Of a stretch of 36,068 nucleotides of DNA, positions 6,513 to 16,843 are shown piece by piece. The DNA is from Bacteroidota bacterium. GTDB lineage: Bacteria > Bacteroidota > Bacteroidia > Flavobacteriales > Schleiferiaceae. The notes beneath the pieces were generated by a model that had not been told where the DNA came from, did not search any database, and saw nothing but the letters and a program-made list of their open reading frames with translations. Position 1 is the stretch's first letter; each line of letters begins with the position of its first letter. Where the stretch lies: positions 1-36,068 of the forward strand of contig PZPA01000006.1 in assembly GCA_003045825.1 (NCBI GenBank), read 5' to 3'. The translations under genes and the position numbers were made by a program.

Positions 6513-8488
6513 GCATAGAAATTGGACAAATAAAGAAACGAATCACTTGGATCAGCGCAGTAGTTTATGCGTTCTTCCTGATCGTCCTTGTCCGATTATT
6601 CTACGTCTCGTTGGTCATGGGGCCAGAGCTCCGTGCACAAAGTCAGGAACGCGTGATTGAACGTCGCCCTATCGAAGCTAAACGTGGCGATATCTACAGC
6701 GCAGACGGCAAAACACTTGCTACAACGAAACCCGTCTACAACATCTATTTCGATGCCGTAACGGTAGACGAAACGGTTTTTGATAAAGATGTTGCCGCAC
6801 TTAGTGAAAAATTGGCCCTCCTAAATCCAAGGCGCAATGCGGCACAATGGGAGCGCTACCTGCGCAGTGAACGCGAGAAAAAACACCGTTACATTCCCTT
6901 AGCTGCAGATTTGAACTACAGCCAACTGCAACGTATTAAATCCTACCCAATCCTATCGCGCGGCGTATTCCAGGGCGGCATGATCATCCAAGAAAAACTA
7001 GAACGCATTCAAATGGCCACGGACGTTCGCTCAAGAACTATTGGTCGCGATAAAGATGGTGCACAGGCTGGTCTTGAGGGGTATTACAGCAACTACCTCC
7101 AGGGCAAACCCGGTAACCGATTAATGCAAAAAATCACGGGAAATGACTGGAAGCCTCTTGACGATCCGCAAGCCGTAGAGCCTGTGGACGGATTCGATTT
7201 GTTTACCACCATTGATACACGCATTCAAGACGTTGCCCAGCAAAGCCTTCTTGCCCAATTGAAAAAATATGATGCAGATCACGGTTCCGCAGTGGTCATG
7301 GAAGTAGCTACCGGACGCATCGTGGCCATGGCTAACCTTGGGCGTAATGAAGACAGTGTGTACAGTGAACTACGGAATTATGCCGTTTGGGAGCGTACAG
7401 AGCCGGGGTCCACTATCAAACTGCTCAGCGCAATGGCCCTGCTAGAAACGGGAGTCGCAGATACCAGCGACATGGTGAATACGGAAAAGGGCGAAGTCAC
7501 CATCTACGGCAAAAAAGTCCGTGATTCAAAAAAAGGCGGTTACGGAACCATTTCCTTGCGCAGGGCTTTTGAGGTCAGCTCGAATACGGGGATTGTAAAA
7601 TTGGTCCAGCAGCATTTCGAACAGCATCCAGACGACTATGTCGATTTTCTCTACAGCCGCGGTTTTCACAAAACTACAGGCATTACCATAAAAGGCGAAA
7701 GTGTACCGAACATTCCAAAACCAAGTGACGACCGTTGGTCTGGCCTTTCACTCCCATGGATGGCCTACGGTTACGGCGTTGAATTCACACCGCTCCAATT
7801 ATTGACCATTTACAATGCAGTGGCGAATAACGGTACCATGGTTAAACCTCAGATTGTTGAACGAATCATGGACCACGGACGAATCGTAGAGGACTTTGAA
7901 ACTGACATTCTCAACCCTGCGATTTGCTCTCAAGAGGTCGTGCATAAACTCCAAGCCATGCTAGAAGGCGCGGTGCATTCTGGAACGGCCAAAAATATTT
8001 ACGACGAGCGTATACCCGTTGCAGGTAAAACAGGTACTTGTCAGTTGAATTACTGGCGTGGAGGGAAAGACTACCAAAGCTCATTCGCCGGCTATTTTCC
8101 CGCGAACGACCCTAAGTACAGCTGCATTGTTGTGATCAACAAGCCCGATTACTACAAAGGATATTACGGGAATATCGTCGCGGGGCCTGTATTTAAAGCT
8201 ATCGCTGATGAAGTATACAGCCAGCTGCCTGAAAGCCCTACAACTTTGATCAGCAATCAATTGATTGCTGCACGCACCACGACAGTAAGCGAGGACCGAT
8301 TCGAACAAGCATTCCAAAAAAACTTTCTGCCCAGTCTTAATGGACTGGATGCGCGCACAGCTACGCGACTGTTAGAAGGCCAAGGACTTTCCGTTGCATT
8401 AGCAGGTACGGGGCGTGTCGTGGGGCAAGAACCGGTCTTAGGCACCCCACTCAACCAATGTTCCACTATTAAACTGGTACTGCGATGA
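6509..8488 (+). CDS. ftsI: Peptidoglycan transpeptidase FtsI/PBP3 with PASTA domain
   Basis: A class B penicillin-binding protein, the septal peptidoglycan cross-linking enzyme. It has one N-terminal membrane helix (about residues 14–35), a dimerisation/pedestal domain from about 50 (RRPIEAKRGDIYSADG) and a transpeptidase domain. The active-site motifs are intact: S301-T-I-K (EPGSTIKLL), S357-S-N and K507-T-G. The C-terminal 60 residues (LLEGQGLSVALAGTGRVVGQ) form one PASTA domain, common in Bacteroidota FtsI and thought to contact peptidoglycan. The 659-residue length is typical of the phylum. It sits before murE with ATGA overlaps on both sides and presumably works with FtsW from the same operon. 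Confidence 0.95.
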   Translation: MSIEIGQIKKRITWISAVVYAFFLIVLVRLFYVSLVMGPELRAQSQERVIERRPIEAKRGDIYSADGKTLATTKPVYNIYFDAVTVDETVFDKDVAALSEKLALLNPRRNAAQWERYLRSEREKKHRYIPLAADLNYSQLQRIKSYPILSRGVFQGGMIIQEKLERIQMATDVRSRTIGRDKDGAQAGLEGYYSNYLQGKPGNRLMQKITGNDWKPLDDPQAVEPVDGFDLFTTIDTRIQDVAQQSLLAQLKKYDADHGSAVVMEVATGRIVAMANLGRNEDSVYSELRNYAVWERTEPGSTIKLLSAMALLETGVADTSDMVNTEKGEVTIYGKKVRDSKKGGYGTISLRRAFEVSSNTGIVKLVQQHFEQHPDDYVDFLYSRGFHKTTGITIKGESVPNIPKPSDDRWSGLSLPWMAYGYGVEFTPLQLLTIYNAVANNGTMVKPQIVERIMDHGRIVEDFETDILNPAICSQEVVHKLQAMLEGAVHSGTAKNIYDERIPVAGKTGTCQLNYWRGGKDYQSSFAGYFPANDPKYSCIVVINKPDYYKGYYGNIVAGPVFKAIADEVYSQLPESPTTLISNQLIAARTTTVSEDRFEQAFQKNFLPSLNGLDARTATRLLEGQGLSVALAGTGRVVGQEPVLGTPLNQCSTIKLVLR

Positions 8489-9939
8489 AACTACTAAAAG
8501 ACTTGCTTTACGGGGTCCGCATCCAAGAAATTGTCGGGAATACTCAAATTGCTATTGAGAGTGTTTGCTACGACAGCAGAAAATCGGCAAAAAATGCACT
8601 TTTCGTGGCCATTTCTGGTACGCAAGTAGACGGTCACGACTATATCGAAACCGCACTTGATGCAGGTGCTATTGCAGTAGTGTGTGAAAAAATCCCTGCA
8701 AAAACAAGGACAGGCATTCATTACATTCAAACCAAAGACAGTGCCTTCGCGTTGAGCGCTGTTGCAGCGAATTGGTTTGGAAATCCTAGTGAGGAAATGA
8801 AGGTCATTGGGGTCACCGGTACAAACGGTAAAACCACCGTAGCAACGCTACTCTTCAACCTATTTAGCGAACTTGAAGGAGAACTCTGCGGGCTGCTGAG
8901 CACCATAGCAGTGCGTATTGGAAGAGCAACCCTGCCAGCCACGCATACCACACCCGATGCATTGGCCGTTCAAGAGCATATGCGTGCTATGGCAGATGCC
9001 GGCGTGAAGTACTGCTTTATGGAAGTGAGTTCTCACGCCTTGGTACAACACCGTGCCGCACATGTGGATTTTGACGTTGCTGTCTTCACTAATATTACCC
9101 GAGACCACCTGGATTATCACGGTGATATGAACGGGTATATTGCAGCGAAAAAAATACTCTTCGACGGGCTAAAATCGGAAGCTATAGCCCTGTATAACGA
9201 GGATACCAAACACGGCCCAACAATGATTAGCCAAACAAAGGCTAAGGTGAAGAGCTACGCATTGAAGTTCCCTGCAGATTATAAGGTGAAAATTTTAGAA
9301 CGTCGGTTCGACGGAATGCTTTTAACGTTGAACGATCAAGAGTGTTGGTCACGCATTTTAGGTGATTTCAACGCTTATAACCTATGTGCCATTTATGCGG
9401 TTGGTGTGGAATTGGGCAAAGACCCGCTTCAATTGCTTACCGCCATTAGCCTCCTTAAATCCGTGGACGGTCGGTTCCAAACTATTCAGGGAAAGAACAT
9501 CACAGCCGTGGTGGATTACGCGCACACACCCGACGCACTTCAAAATGTGCTAAGCACCATCAATGACCTCAACCAGGGACGTGGAAAGGTCATCACAGTG
9601 GTGGGATGTGGCGGTAATAGAGACAAAGGAAAACGTCCTCAAATGGCCGCCATTGCAGCGAATGAAAGCAATAAAGTCATATTGACAAGTGACAACCCAC
9701 GCAACGAAGAACCCAACGCGATACTCGCAGATATGGAGGCCGGCTTGAGTCCCGACCAAAAGGCAAGAACCTTGACCATTGAAGACCGCGCGCAAGCTAT
9801 CAAGAGCGCGCTTATGCTCGCACAAACAGGCGATATCATTCTCATTGCGGGGAAAGGCCATGAAAAATACCAAGAAATCAAAGGAGAACGTACGCACTTC
9901 GATGATGTCGAAGAGGTACAAAACTTCCTAAACAACTAA
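8485..9939 (+). CDS. murE: UDP-MurNAc-L-Ala-D-Glu:meso-diaminopimelate ligase MurE
   Basis: MurE adds the third amino acid of the peptidoglycan stem peptide in the cytoplasm. The ATP-binding [10 protein letters not shown] lies at about residues 109–118. DNPRNEEP at about 403–410 is the motif that selects meso-diaminopimelate rather than lysine, so this organism should have DAP-type peptidoglycan. The N-terminal [20 protein letters not shown] is the UDP-substrate binding domain. The 484-residue length is normal. It overlaps ftsI by 4 bases and is followed by mraY after 2 bases. Confidence 0.96.
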   Translation: MKLLKDLLYGVRIQEIVGNTQIAIESVCYDSRKSAKNALFVAISGTQVDGHDYIETALDAGAIAVVCEKIPAKTRTGIHYIQTKDSAFALSAVAANWFGNPSEEMKVIGVTGTNGKTTVATLLFNLFSELEGELCGLLSTIAVRIGRATLPATHTTPDALAVQEHMRAMADAGVKYCFMEVSSHALVQHRAAHVDFDVAVFTNITRDHLDYHGDMNGYIAAKKILFDGLKSEAIALYNEDTKHGPTMISQTKAKVKSYALKFPADYKVKILERRFDGMLLTLNDQECWSRILGDFNAYNLCAIYAVGVELGKDPLQLLTAISLLKSVDGRFQTIQGKNITAVVDYAHTPDALQNVLSTINDLNQGRGKVITVVGCGGNRDKGKRPQMAAIAANESNKVILTSDNPRNEEPNAILADMEAGLSPDQKARTLTIEDRAQAIKSALMLAQTGDIILIAGKGHEKYQEIKGERTHFDDVEEVQNFLNN

Positions 9940-9941
9940 TT

Positions 9942-11177
9942 ATGCTGTACTACCTATTCACTTATTTGGACCAAGCATACGACATCCCGGGCGCTGGTGT
10001 CTTCCAATACATCACTTTCCGTGCTGCTATGGCGGTGATTACCTCTTTAATTATCTCCATGTTGTTTGGCAAGCGATTGATTGATCGATTGCAGCGTCTG
10101 CAAGTCGGTGAAACGGTTCGCGATTTAGGTTTAGAAGGACAAACGCAAAAAGCAGGAACGCCAACCATGGGCGGTGTGATCATTATTCTGGCCATTGTGG
10201 TTCCAACGCTGCTTTGGGCAAAATTGGACAATATCTACATTCTGTTAATGCTCATTTCTACCCTGTGGATGGGGGCAATTGGGTTCCTCGACGATTATAT
10301 CAAGGTTTTCAAAAAAGATAAAAAAGGACTGCGCGGCATTTTTAAGGTCATAGGACAAATTGTGCTTGGAATTATTGTTGGCAGTACGCTGTATTTCCAT
10401 CCTGATGTAACAATCAAAGAAAAGCAACCTGTGCTCGAAACGACCTCGTGGGAAGTAGGCGAGGAAGCGCCAGCGGCGACCTATGGTGATGCATCAAAGA
10501 GCTCAAAGACAACACTGCCTTTCTTGAAGGACAATGAATTTGATTACGATATTTTCACACGATGGATGGGACCTTCAGGGGCGAATTGGACCTGGTTGGT
10601 GTACATTTTTGCGGTCATCTTTATCATTACCGCTGTCTCTAACGGAGCCAATTTAACCGACGGATTGGACGGCTTAGCGACGGGTACTTCCGCAATTGCC
10701 GGAACGGCTCTTTTGGTACTGGCGTATGTCAGTGGTTCCATCGTCTTCTCCAGCTACTTAAACATCATGTACATCCCTGAATCAGGGGAGCTCGTGATTT
10801 TCACGGCTGCTTTTATCGGTGCCGCAATCGGATTCTTATGGTACAATAGTTTTCCGGCCCAAGTCTTCATGGGCGATACAGGCTCACTCGCTATAGGGGC
10901 AATTATAGCCGTCATAGCACTGGCCGTGCGTAAGGAATTCTTATTGCCCATTATCGCGGGTGTTTTCTTAGCAGAGAACGTGAGTGTAATTCTGCAAGTG
11001 AGCTATTTCAAATACACGAAGAAGAAGCACGGGGAAGGCCGTCGAATTTTCTTGATGAGCCCACTTCACCACCATTACCAAAAGAAAGGATTTCCAGAGA
11101 CCAAAATTGTTACGCGATTCTGGATTGTAGGAATCATGCTCGCCGTATTAGCTATTGCAACCCTAAAGCTCAGATAA
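9942..11177 (+). CDS. mraY: Phospho-N-acetylmuramoyl-pentapeptide-transferase MraY
   Basis: An integral membrane enzyme that transfers phospho-MurNAc-pentapeptide to undecaprenyl phosphate, making lipid I. Conserved stretches include [14 protein letters not shown] near residue 70, FLDDYIKV near 116, the catalytic [12 protein letters not shown] from residue 237, [13 protein letters not shown] near 310, and the HHHYQKKG motif near 378. Residues roughly 160–205 form a hydrophilic insertion ([15 protein letters not shown] to [10 protein letters not shown]) that lengthens the protein to 411 residues against about 360 in E. coli; such an insertion is usual in Bacteroidota MraY. The ATG follows the murE stop after 2 bases. 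Confidence 0.96.
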   Translation: MLYYLFTYLDQAYDIPGAGVFQYITFRAAMAVITSLIISMLFGKRLIDRLQRLQVGETVRDLGLEGQTQKAGTPTMGGVIIILAIVVPTLLWAKLDNIYILLMLISTLWMGAIGFLDDYIKVFKKDKKGLRGIFKVIGQIVLGIIVGSTLYFHPDVTIKEKQPVLETTSWEVGEEAPAATYGDASKSSKTTLPFLKDNEFDYDIFTRWMGPSGANWTWLVYIFAVIFIITAVSNGANLTDGLDGLATGTSAIAGTALLVLAYVSGSIVFSSYLNIMYIPESGELVIFTAAFIGAAIGFLWYNSFPAQVFMGDTGSLAIGAIIAVIALAVRKEFLLPIIAGVFLAENVSVILQVSYFKYTKKKHGEGRRIFLMSPLHHHYQKKGFPETKIVTRFWIVGIMLAVLAIATLKLR

Positions 11178-11178
11178 G

Positions 11179-12543
11179 TTGAATCATCCGTATCCAAATA
11201 TCGCCATAGTAGGTGCCGGTATCAGCGGTATGGGTGCTGCGCATTTAGCGTATGCCTTGGGTATTCCTGCCTTTCTCAGTGATGCGAAACCGCTTAAAGC
11301 GAAGGACAAAGAACTTCTTGAGCAGTGGGGCATAGGCTATGAAGAGAATGGACACAGTATGGACCGACTAAAAGCAGCGGCGGCCGTAATTAAGAGCCCG
11401 GGGATTCCACACACCTCCGCAACCATTCAAGAGTTGAAAAATGCCGGGAGAATTGTTTTGGGTGAAGTGGATTGGGCCGCCCAATACACAAAAGCCAAAC
11501 TGATCGGAATCACTGGAAGTAACGGTAAAACGACAACCGCTACGTTGTGCCACCACATCATCGCAGCGGAAAAAGATGCTGTTTTGGCGGGAAATATTGG
11601 TCAAAGTTTGGCGGGCACGCTCGCGGACCGAATGCAGCAGGGACAGCCGGATCCTGAAGTGGTGGTTTTGGAGTTGAGCAGTTTCCAGCTGGACGATGTA
11701 GTGCAACTAAAATTGGACCAGGGCATACTGACAAATATTACCCCGGACCACCTCGACCGGTATGAATACGACATACGAAAATATGCAGCCAGTAAAATGC
11801 AATTGGCCACTTATACCACAGGACACTTTATCTACTGCGACGATGACCCCATTACAAAATCCGCTTTAGAGGAATGGTTGCAACAGCATCCCAACCCTCC
11901 AACACTACTGGCTTATGGAGCTGACGCACCGGCCGGTCCTCATAGAACAACAACGCAAGAAAATAAAACAATAACCATTCAACTAAATAACGAAGCAATG
12001 ACTATTGAAGAACTCGCTTTACAAGGAAAGCACAACATGTACAACAGCATGGCCGCTGGATTAAGCAGCCGCTTGATGAACATTAGAAAAGAAACTGTTC
12101 GCAAACAACTTTCGACGTTTGATTCGCTCGAACACCGTTTAGAAAGTGTCCTAAACATCAGCGGTGTAGAATATATCAACGACAGTAAGGCAACGAATGT
12201 AAACGCTACCTATTACGCGCTGGAATGCCAGAACAAGCCCGTGGTTTGGATCGTGGGTGGTGTGGATAAAGGAAATGATTATTCCGAATTGCTCTCGTTG
12301 GTGAAAGGCAAAGTGAAAGGCATTGTTGCATTGGGTTTGGACAATGAAAAAATCAAAGCCGCTTTTGGAGAAGTTCCCGTCATCGCTGAGGCAGATACAA
12401 TGAAAGACGCCGTTCGTGCAGCTTCAAAAATGGCCGATAAAGGTGATGTTGTGCTGCTCAGTCCTTGTTGCGCATCCTTTGATCTCTTTGAAAGCTATGA
12501 AGATCGCGGACGCCAATTCAAAAATGCAGTACGCATGCTCTAA
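11179..12543 (+). CDS. murD: UDP-MurNAc-L-alanine:D-glutamate ligase MurD (TTG start)
   Basis: MurD adds D-glutamate to UDP-MurNAc-L-Ala. The N-terminal nucleotide-binding fold begins IAIVGAGISGMGAAHLA, the ATP P-loop GITGSNGKTTTA is at about residues 110–121, NITPDHLDRY near 190 and the C-terminal domain NDSKATNVNATYYAL near 335 are family motifs. The length of 454 is usual. The start is TTG at 11179: an in-frame stop lies 15 bases upstream, and the first ATG (Met18) would cut away the glycine-rich loop. The TTG comes one base after the mraY stop, so translation is probably coupled. Confidence 0.94.
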   Translation: MNHPYPNIAIVGAGISGMGAAHLAYALGIPAFLSDAKPLKAKDKELLEQWGIGYEENGHSMDRLKAAAAVIKSPGIPHTSATIQELKNAGRIVLGEVDWAAQYTKAKLIGITGSNGKTTTATLCHHIIAAEKDAVLAGNIGQSLAGTLADRMQQGQPDPEVVVLELSSFQLDDVVQLKLDQGILTNITPDHLDRYEYDIRKYAASKMQLATYTTGHFIYCDDDPITKSALEEWLQQHPNPPTLLAYGADAPAGPHRTTTQENKTITIQLNNEAMTIEELALQGKHNMYNSMAAGLSSRLMNIRKETVRKQLSTFDSLEHRLESVLNISGVEYINDSKATNVNATYYALECQNKPVVWIVGGVDKGNDYSELLSLVKGKVKGIVALGLDNEKIKAAFGEVPVIAEADTMKDAVRAASKMADKGDVVLLSPCCASFDLFESYEDRGRQFKNAVRML

Positions 12544-12554
12544 GATAGGATACG

Positions 12555-13739
12555 GTGAACTCGGTCAATAAATATCTAAAAGGGGACCAATTCCTTTGGG
12601 GCCTCATTCTTCTGCTCATGCTAGTGAGCTTCTTGCCTATCTACAGTGCGAGCAGCTCCCTTGCGTACAAATTCAGCGGAGGGAACACCTTTAAATTTTT
12701 GACTCGACACCTCCTCCACTTAGTCCTTGGCGGATTCTTTTTGTACAGCGTGCATCGACTGAATTTTAGGATCATAGGCAAATTTTCAATCATCATTCTA
12801 CCCGCTGCTATCGTACTTCTTATCGTTACTTTATTCCAAGGAACGACAATGGGCGGCGCAAATGCTGCACGTTGGGTGCGCATCCCGGTATTAAATATGA
12901 GTTTTCAAACCTCAGCCTTTGCTTCGTTAGCGCTGCTGGTTTGGCTCGCCCGGTGGTTAGCGAAACCTAGAGACTTTGCCTTATTTAAAAGCCTATACTT
13001 TCCGCTTGGAGCCATTGCCCTAACCCTAATTTTTATTTTACCGGCCGATTTCTCCACGACCGCCATCATCTTCGGTATGACCTTCATCCTCATGATTGCC
13101 GCCGGAGTCCCCTGGAAGCATTTGGGTAAAATCATCGGTATAGGAGCGGCAGGCCTCACACTTTTCATCTTAATCATTCTTGCCTTCCCCGGCATTTCCA
13201 ATAGAGTGGATACCTGGAAATCTCGTATCGTCAACTTTGGCGCCACAGATTCCGATGCTTCTTACCAAACGGACCTGGCAAAAATGGCCATTGCCGAAGG
13301 ACAACTCTTTGGGAAAGGTCCCGGAAAAAGCGTTCAGAAAAATTTCTTACCCCAATCAAATTCGGATTTCGTTTTTGCCGTAATAACAGAAGAATATGGC
13401 CTCCTAGGCGCAAGCGGTGTAGTACTCTTGTATATGGCACTGTTTCGACGTTTTGTTCGAATCGCACGGCGCGCACACACTAGGTTTGGTACATTACTAG
13501 TGTTAGCTGCGGCCTCCGGCATGATCCTACAAACCCTAGTGAATATGGGTGTAGCCACTAACCTGATGCCTGTCACAGGACAAACCCTCCCCTTTTTAAG
13601 CGCAGGAGGCTCCTCAATATGGATGACCTGTATCGCTTTGGGAATCATCTTAAGCGTTAGCCATACGGATGTCGAAAAGGTGGTTGGGGTGAGCGCACAA
13701 AGCCAAGAGGAAAACCAAAACGCTAAAGCCCATGTCTAA
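12555..13739 (+). CDS. ftsW: Peptidoglycan glycosyltransferase FtsW (GTG start)
   Basis: A SEDS-family polytopic membrane protein that polymerises lipid II at the septum together with FtsI. Hydrophobic segments run through the whole 394 residues. Family motifs are PQSNSDFVFAVITEEYGLLG near residue 263, the conserved loop of SEDS proteins, and NMGVATNLMPVTGQTLPFLS near 335, followed by AGGSS. The start is GTG at 12555, preceded by AGGA at a reasonable distance; no ATG near it preserves the N-terminal helix. The final 8 bases overlap murG. Placement between murD and murG is standard for dcw clusters. Confidence 0.95.
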   Translation: MNSVNKYLKGDQFLWGLILLLMLVSFLPIYSASSSLAYKFSGGNTFKFLTRHLLHLVLGGFFLYSVHRLNFRIIGKFSIIILPAAIVLLIVTLFQGTTMGGANAARWVRIPVLNMSFQTSAFASLALLVWLARWLAKPRDFALFKSLYFPLGAIALTLIFILPADFSTTAIIFGMTFILMIAAGVPWKHLGKIIGIGAAGLTLFILIILAFPGISNRVDTWKSRIVNFGATDSDASYQTDLAKMAIAEGQLFGKGPGKSVQKNFLPQSNSDFVFAVITEEYGLLGASGVVLLYMALFRRFVRIARRAHTRFGTLLVLAAASGMILQTLVNMGVATNLMPVTGQTLPFLSAGGSSIWMTCIALGIILSVSHTDVEKVVGVSAQSQEENQNAKAHV

Positions 13740-14817
13740 AAGTTTTATCATCAGCGGTGGCGGAACCGGCGGACATATTTTCCCAGCTTTGAGCATTGCT
13801 CATGGACTCAAGGCGCAATACCCTGATGCCGAAATCCATTTTATAGGAGCCAAAGGCAAGATGGAAATGACCAGAGTGCCTGCTGCGGGCTTTTCGATAA
13901 CCGGCGTGCCTATCGCGGGGATTAATCGACAAAAACCATGGAAAAGCTGGAGTGTTCCCTTCAAACTGATCTATGCACTATGGCTTTGTCGTAAGATTTT
14001 AAAACTGCGCAAACCGGATGCCGTGATAGGAACAGGCGGTTATGCAAGCGGGCCGGCATTACTGATGGCGCAAAGAATGGGAATCCCTACCGTAGTTCAG
14101 GAGCAAAACAGCTTCGCTGGTGTGACCAACATAAAACTAGGCGCTAAGGCAAAAATCATATGCACTGCTTATAAAAATGCAGAACGGTTTTTTCCTGCCG
14201 ACAAAGTGCAACTTACAGGAAATCCGGTGCGAAAGGAATTTACTGTGGCGCTTCCAGATCAAGGGGAAAGTAAAAAGAAATTGGGCCTTGACTCGAAACG
14301 ACCAACACTTCTCGTACTGGGTGGAAGTCTAGGTGCAAGAGCGGTAAACCAACAAATGGAAAAGAGCCTTTCAACCCTCCTAGGCCAGGGCTGGCAGATC
14401 TATTGGCAATGCGGTAAACTCTACGAAGAAGAATACGTGGCTTTTACATCGGATGAGGTGAAAGTTCATGCATTTATTGACGATATGGCCACTGCCTATG
14501 CCGCATCAGATGCCATCGTAAGCCGCGCAGGTGCGGGTACCTTAAGTGAACTCTGTTTGATCGGTAAAGCTTCCGTTTTAATCCCAAGTCCGAACGTGGC
14601 CGAAGACCATCAAACACATAATGCGCGTGCTTTGAGCGAAAAAGGTGCAGCCGTGCTCATTCCTGAAATAGAATTGGACCAGCGCTTTAACATTGAACTT
14701 GAGGCCCTCTATCAAAACACAAAGCGCAGGGACCGACTAGGTGAGAACATAAAAAAACTGGCCCTCCCCAATGCAACCCAGGACATATGTACCCTTATTA
14801 ACGAATTAACGGCGTGA
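13732..14817 (+). CDS. murG: Lipid II synthase: UDP-GlcNAc transferase MurG
   Basis: MurG, a GT28-family enzyme on the inner face of the membrane, adds GlcNAc to lipid I. The N-terminal ISGGGTGGHIFPALSIA (residues 5–21) is the lipid I-binding glycine-rich loop. IGTGGYASGPAL near 100, VVQEQNSFAGVTN near 122, LVLGGSLGARAVN near 196, and VSRAGAGTLSELCLIGKA near 263 are all MurG signatures of the UDP-GlcNAc pocket. The length of 361 is typical. It overlaps ftsW by 8 bases and murC by 4. Confidence 0.96.
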   Translation: MSKSFIISGGGTGGHIFPALSIAHGLKAQYPDAEIHFIGAKGKMEMTRVPAAGFSITGVPIAGINRQKPWKSWSVPFKLIYALWLCRKILKLRKPDAVIGTGGYASGPALLMAQRMGIPTVVQEQNSFAGVTNIKLGAKAKIICTAYKNAERFFPADKVQLTGNPVRKEFTVALPDQGESKKKLGLDSKRPTLLVLGGSLGARAVNQQMEKSLSTLLGQGWQIYWQCGKLYEEEYVAFTSDEVKVHAFIDDMATAYAASDAIVSRAGAGTLSELCLIGKASVLIPSPNVAEDHQTHNARALSEKGAAVLIPEIELDQRFNIELEALYQNTKRRDRLGENIKKLALPNATQDICTLINELTA

Positions 14818-16118
14818 CAAATAAAGAATCACATATCGTTTTTATTGGGATTGGCGGGATCGGCATGAGTGCTTTGGCGCGGCATTTTCTGCACAGAGCT
14901 GTTCCTGTTTTTGGCTTTGACCGAACCAGGACACCCTTGACCGAAGCCTTGGAAAAGGAAGGTGCCATTGTTTGCTACAACGACGATGTGAATGCCTACC
15001 CAGGATGGTCTGCAGACGAAACGACTGTCATTTACACGCCCGCCATAGCCGCTTCTCATCCGTGGAGGTTGTTTTTTGAAAAATTCCAACCGATCAAACG
15101 TGCAGAAGCGCTCGGGTTAGTGACGAAAGGGCACAAGACTTTAGCAGTTGCCGGGACACATGGAAAAACCAGTACGAGCGCTATCCTTACCCACCTTTTG
15201 ACGGAATCAGGTTTAGATCCTACGGCTTTTATCGGCGGAATCTTAAGCGCATCAGGCACCAACTACAGGCTTGGAAAAAGCCCCTGGATGATTGTGGAAG
15301 CCGATGAATTTGACCGTTCCTTCCTGCATCTGCATCCCACCGCCGCCGCAATTACAACGGCAGATGCAGATCATCTAGACATCTATGCTGATGAAACCGA
15401 TTTAACCAACACCTTCGCTGCGTTTATCCAACAAGTCGACGGCCCGACTTTCTCTGGGACGGAATTAAAAAATACTGTACCTATAGGCGCAGCCCATGAT
15501 ACTGCCTTTGCCAGCAATGTTCGCGCAGATCAAGGGGCCTATTCGTTTACGCTACATTTAGGCGAACGTTCTGCGGACACGAAGCTCTTTATGCCAGGCA
15601 AGCACAACGTATACAATGCCGTGCTAGCCGCAGCGCTTGCCCAATATGCAGGTGCTAGCTTGGAAAACATCGTCCGTGCACTGCCCTCCTTTGCAGGAAT
15701 CAAACGCAGGTTTGAATACCATCTAAAGGAAACATCTATACTCATAGAAGACTACGCGCACCATCCTACGGAGCTTAAAGCACTTCTTGACAGCGTTACA
15801 GAGATGTACCCAAACAAAAAAATAGCATTGTGCTTTCAGCCTCATTTATACAGCAGGACAAGAGATTTCTTTGCTGGATTTGTTTCGCAACTTAAACGCG
15901 CTGACCACTGTTTTCTTTTACCTATTTATGCGGCACGTGAACATCCCATTGATGGAATAAGTTCCGATGCCCTAGCGGCCAAAATATCCGGCGCCACAGT
16001 ATGCGATGCCAGTAGGCTTGCTGAAGCAGTTTTCGCGGCACATTGCGACGTTGTGCTTGCCGTAGGCGCAGGAGATATTGGAGATACTGTACCTCATTTA
16101 AAAGCCGTTTTGCGATGA
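14814..16118 (+). CDS. murC: UDP-N-acetylmuramate:L-alanine ligase MurC (GTG start)
   Basis: MurC commits UDP-MurNAc to the stem-peptide pathway by adding L-alanine. The dinucleotide-like fold starts VFIGIGGIGMSALARHFL, the ATP P-loop is AGTHGKTSTSAIL near residue 113, EADEFDRSFLHLHP near 162 and IEDYAHHPTELKA near 311 are MurC hallmarks. The 434-residue length is slightly short of the usual 460. The start is GTG at 14814, overlapping the murG stop (GTGA); no better start keeps the glycine-rich loop. It overlaps ftsQ by ATGA. Confidence 0.95.
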   Translation: MTNKESHIVFIGIGGIGMSALARHFLHRAVPVFGFDRTRTPLTEALEKEGAIVCYNDDVNAYPGWSADETTVIYTPAIAASHPWRLFFEKFQPIKRAEALGLVTKGHKTLAVAGTHGKTSTSAILTHLLTESGLDPTAFIGGILSASGTNYRLGKSPWMIVEADEFDRSFLHLHPTAAAITTADADHLDIYADETDLTNTFAAFIQQVDGPTFSGTELKNTVPIGAAHDTAFASNVRADQGAYSFTLHLGERSADTKLFMPGKHNVYNAVLAAALAQYAGASLENIVRALPSFAGIKRRFEYHLKETSILIEDYAHHPTELKALLDSVTEMYPNKKIALCFQPHLYSRTRDFFAGFVSQLKRADHCFLLPIYAAREHPIDGISSDALAAKISGATVCDASRLAEAVFAAHCDVVLAVGAGDIGDTVPHLKAVLR

Positions 16119-16843
16119 AAAAGAAACGACTTTTATATACCACGCTTAGTGTCATCCTGGGCTCAGGACTGATTTTCTGTACCGTACTGAGTAAAAACCA
16201 TTGGAAATCTGCCACTTTCAAAAACGTAGATATACGTTTTCAATATTCTGATAATCAAGCAGTTGTAGTTGGCTCTGAGGTATCACCGTTGATCGATGAA
16301 TTTTTAGCTTCACAACCCGATTCTAGTGCCTTGAGTGTCCCTGCATTTTTGTTAGAAACCTCTTTGGAAGCCCTGCCGTACGTGGCGGATGCACAGGTAT
16401 ATTGGAATTTAAAGGAGTCTTTAGTTATAACGATAGAAGCGAAGCAAGCAAAAGCGAAGGTATATATGAACGGCCAGCAGTTTTTATTGACGCAAGAACA
16501 CGAGCTCATAAGAGCGCCAAAGCAAACGCCTTTGGATTTACCCATCATTACTGGCGTTAAAGACAGTGCGAGTGCTGCTAGAGCTGGAGGGCTATTAGAC
16601 CAGGTGATTGGCAGTCCCGCATTCACTATGGACGGTCTCGCGCAGATGGCGGTAACCGAATCGAGTGTTGTGTTGATTCCTCAAGGATATCCGCACCGCA
16701 TTCTGGCAAATACCGGAAAAGAATTGGCCGGTGACCTTCGAAAGTTAAGTGCCTTCTATGCCGCTAAACCGACGCAAGAACTAGAGGACATAAAAAGCAT
16801 TGACTTGCGATATAAGAACCAAGTAGTAAGCACAACGAGATGA
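16115..16843 (+). CDS. ftsQ: FtsQ-like cell division protein
   Basis: A 242-residue bitopic membrane protein in the ftsQ position between murC and ftsA. A short basic N-terminus (MKKKR) is followed by a hydrophobic helix at about residues 6–26 and a periplasmic region. The segment with LEALPYVADAQVYWNLKESL near residue 85 matches the usual FtsQ pattern of a POTRA-like domain followed by a beta-domain. FtsQ bridges early and late divisome proteins by binding FtsB/FtsL. Sequence conservation in the phylum is low, so context carries much of the call. The chosen ATG overlaps the murC stop by 4 bases; a longer open frame to 16043 is a murC shadow. It overlaps ftsA by ATGA. Confidence 0.87.
   Translation: MKKKRLLYTTLSVILGSGLIFCTVLSKNHWKSATFKNVDIRFQYSDNQAVVVGSEVSPLIDEFLASQPDSSALSVPAFLLETSLEALPYVADAQVYWNLKESLVITIEAKQAKAKVYMNGQQFLLTQEHELIRAPKQTPLDLPIITGVKDSASAARAGGLLDQVIGSPAFTMDGLAQMAVTESSVVLIPQGYPHRILANTGKELAGDLRKLSAFYAAKPTQELEDIKSIDLRYKNQVVSTTR

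Noticed and set aside
12261-12269. Exact DnaA box (TGTGGATAA, minus strand) in murD
   Set aside because: A single box inside a conserved coding sequence (GGVDKGND) with no neighbours; expected by chance.
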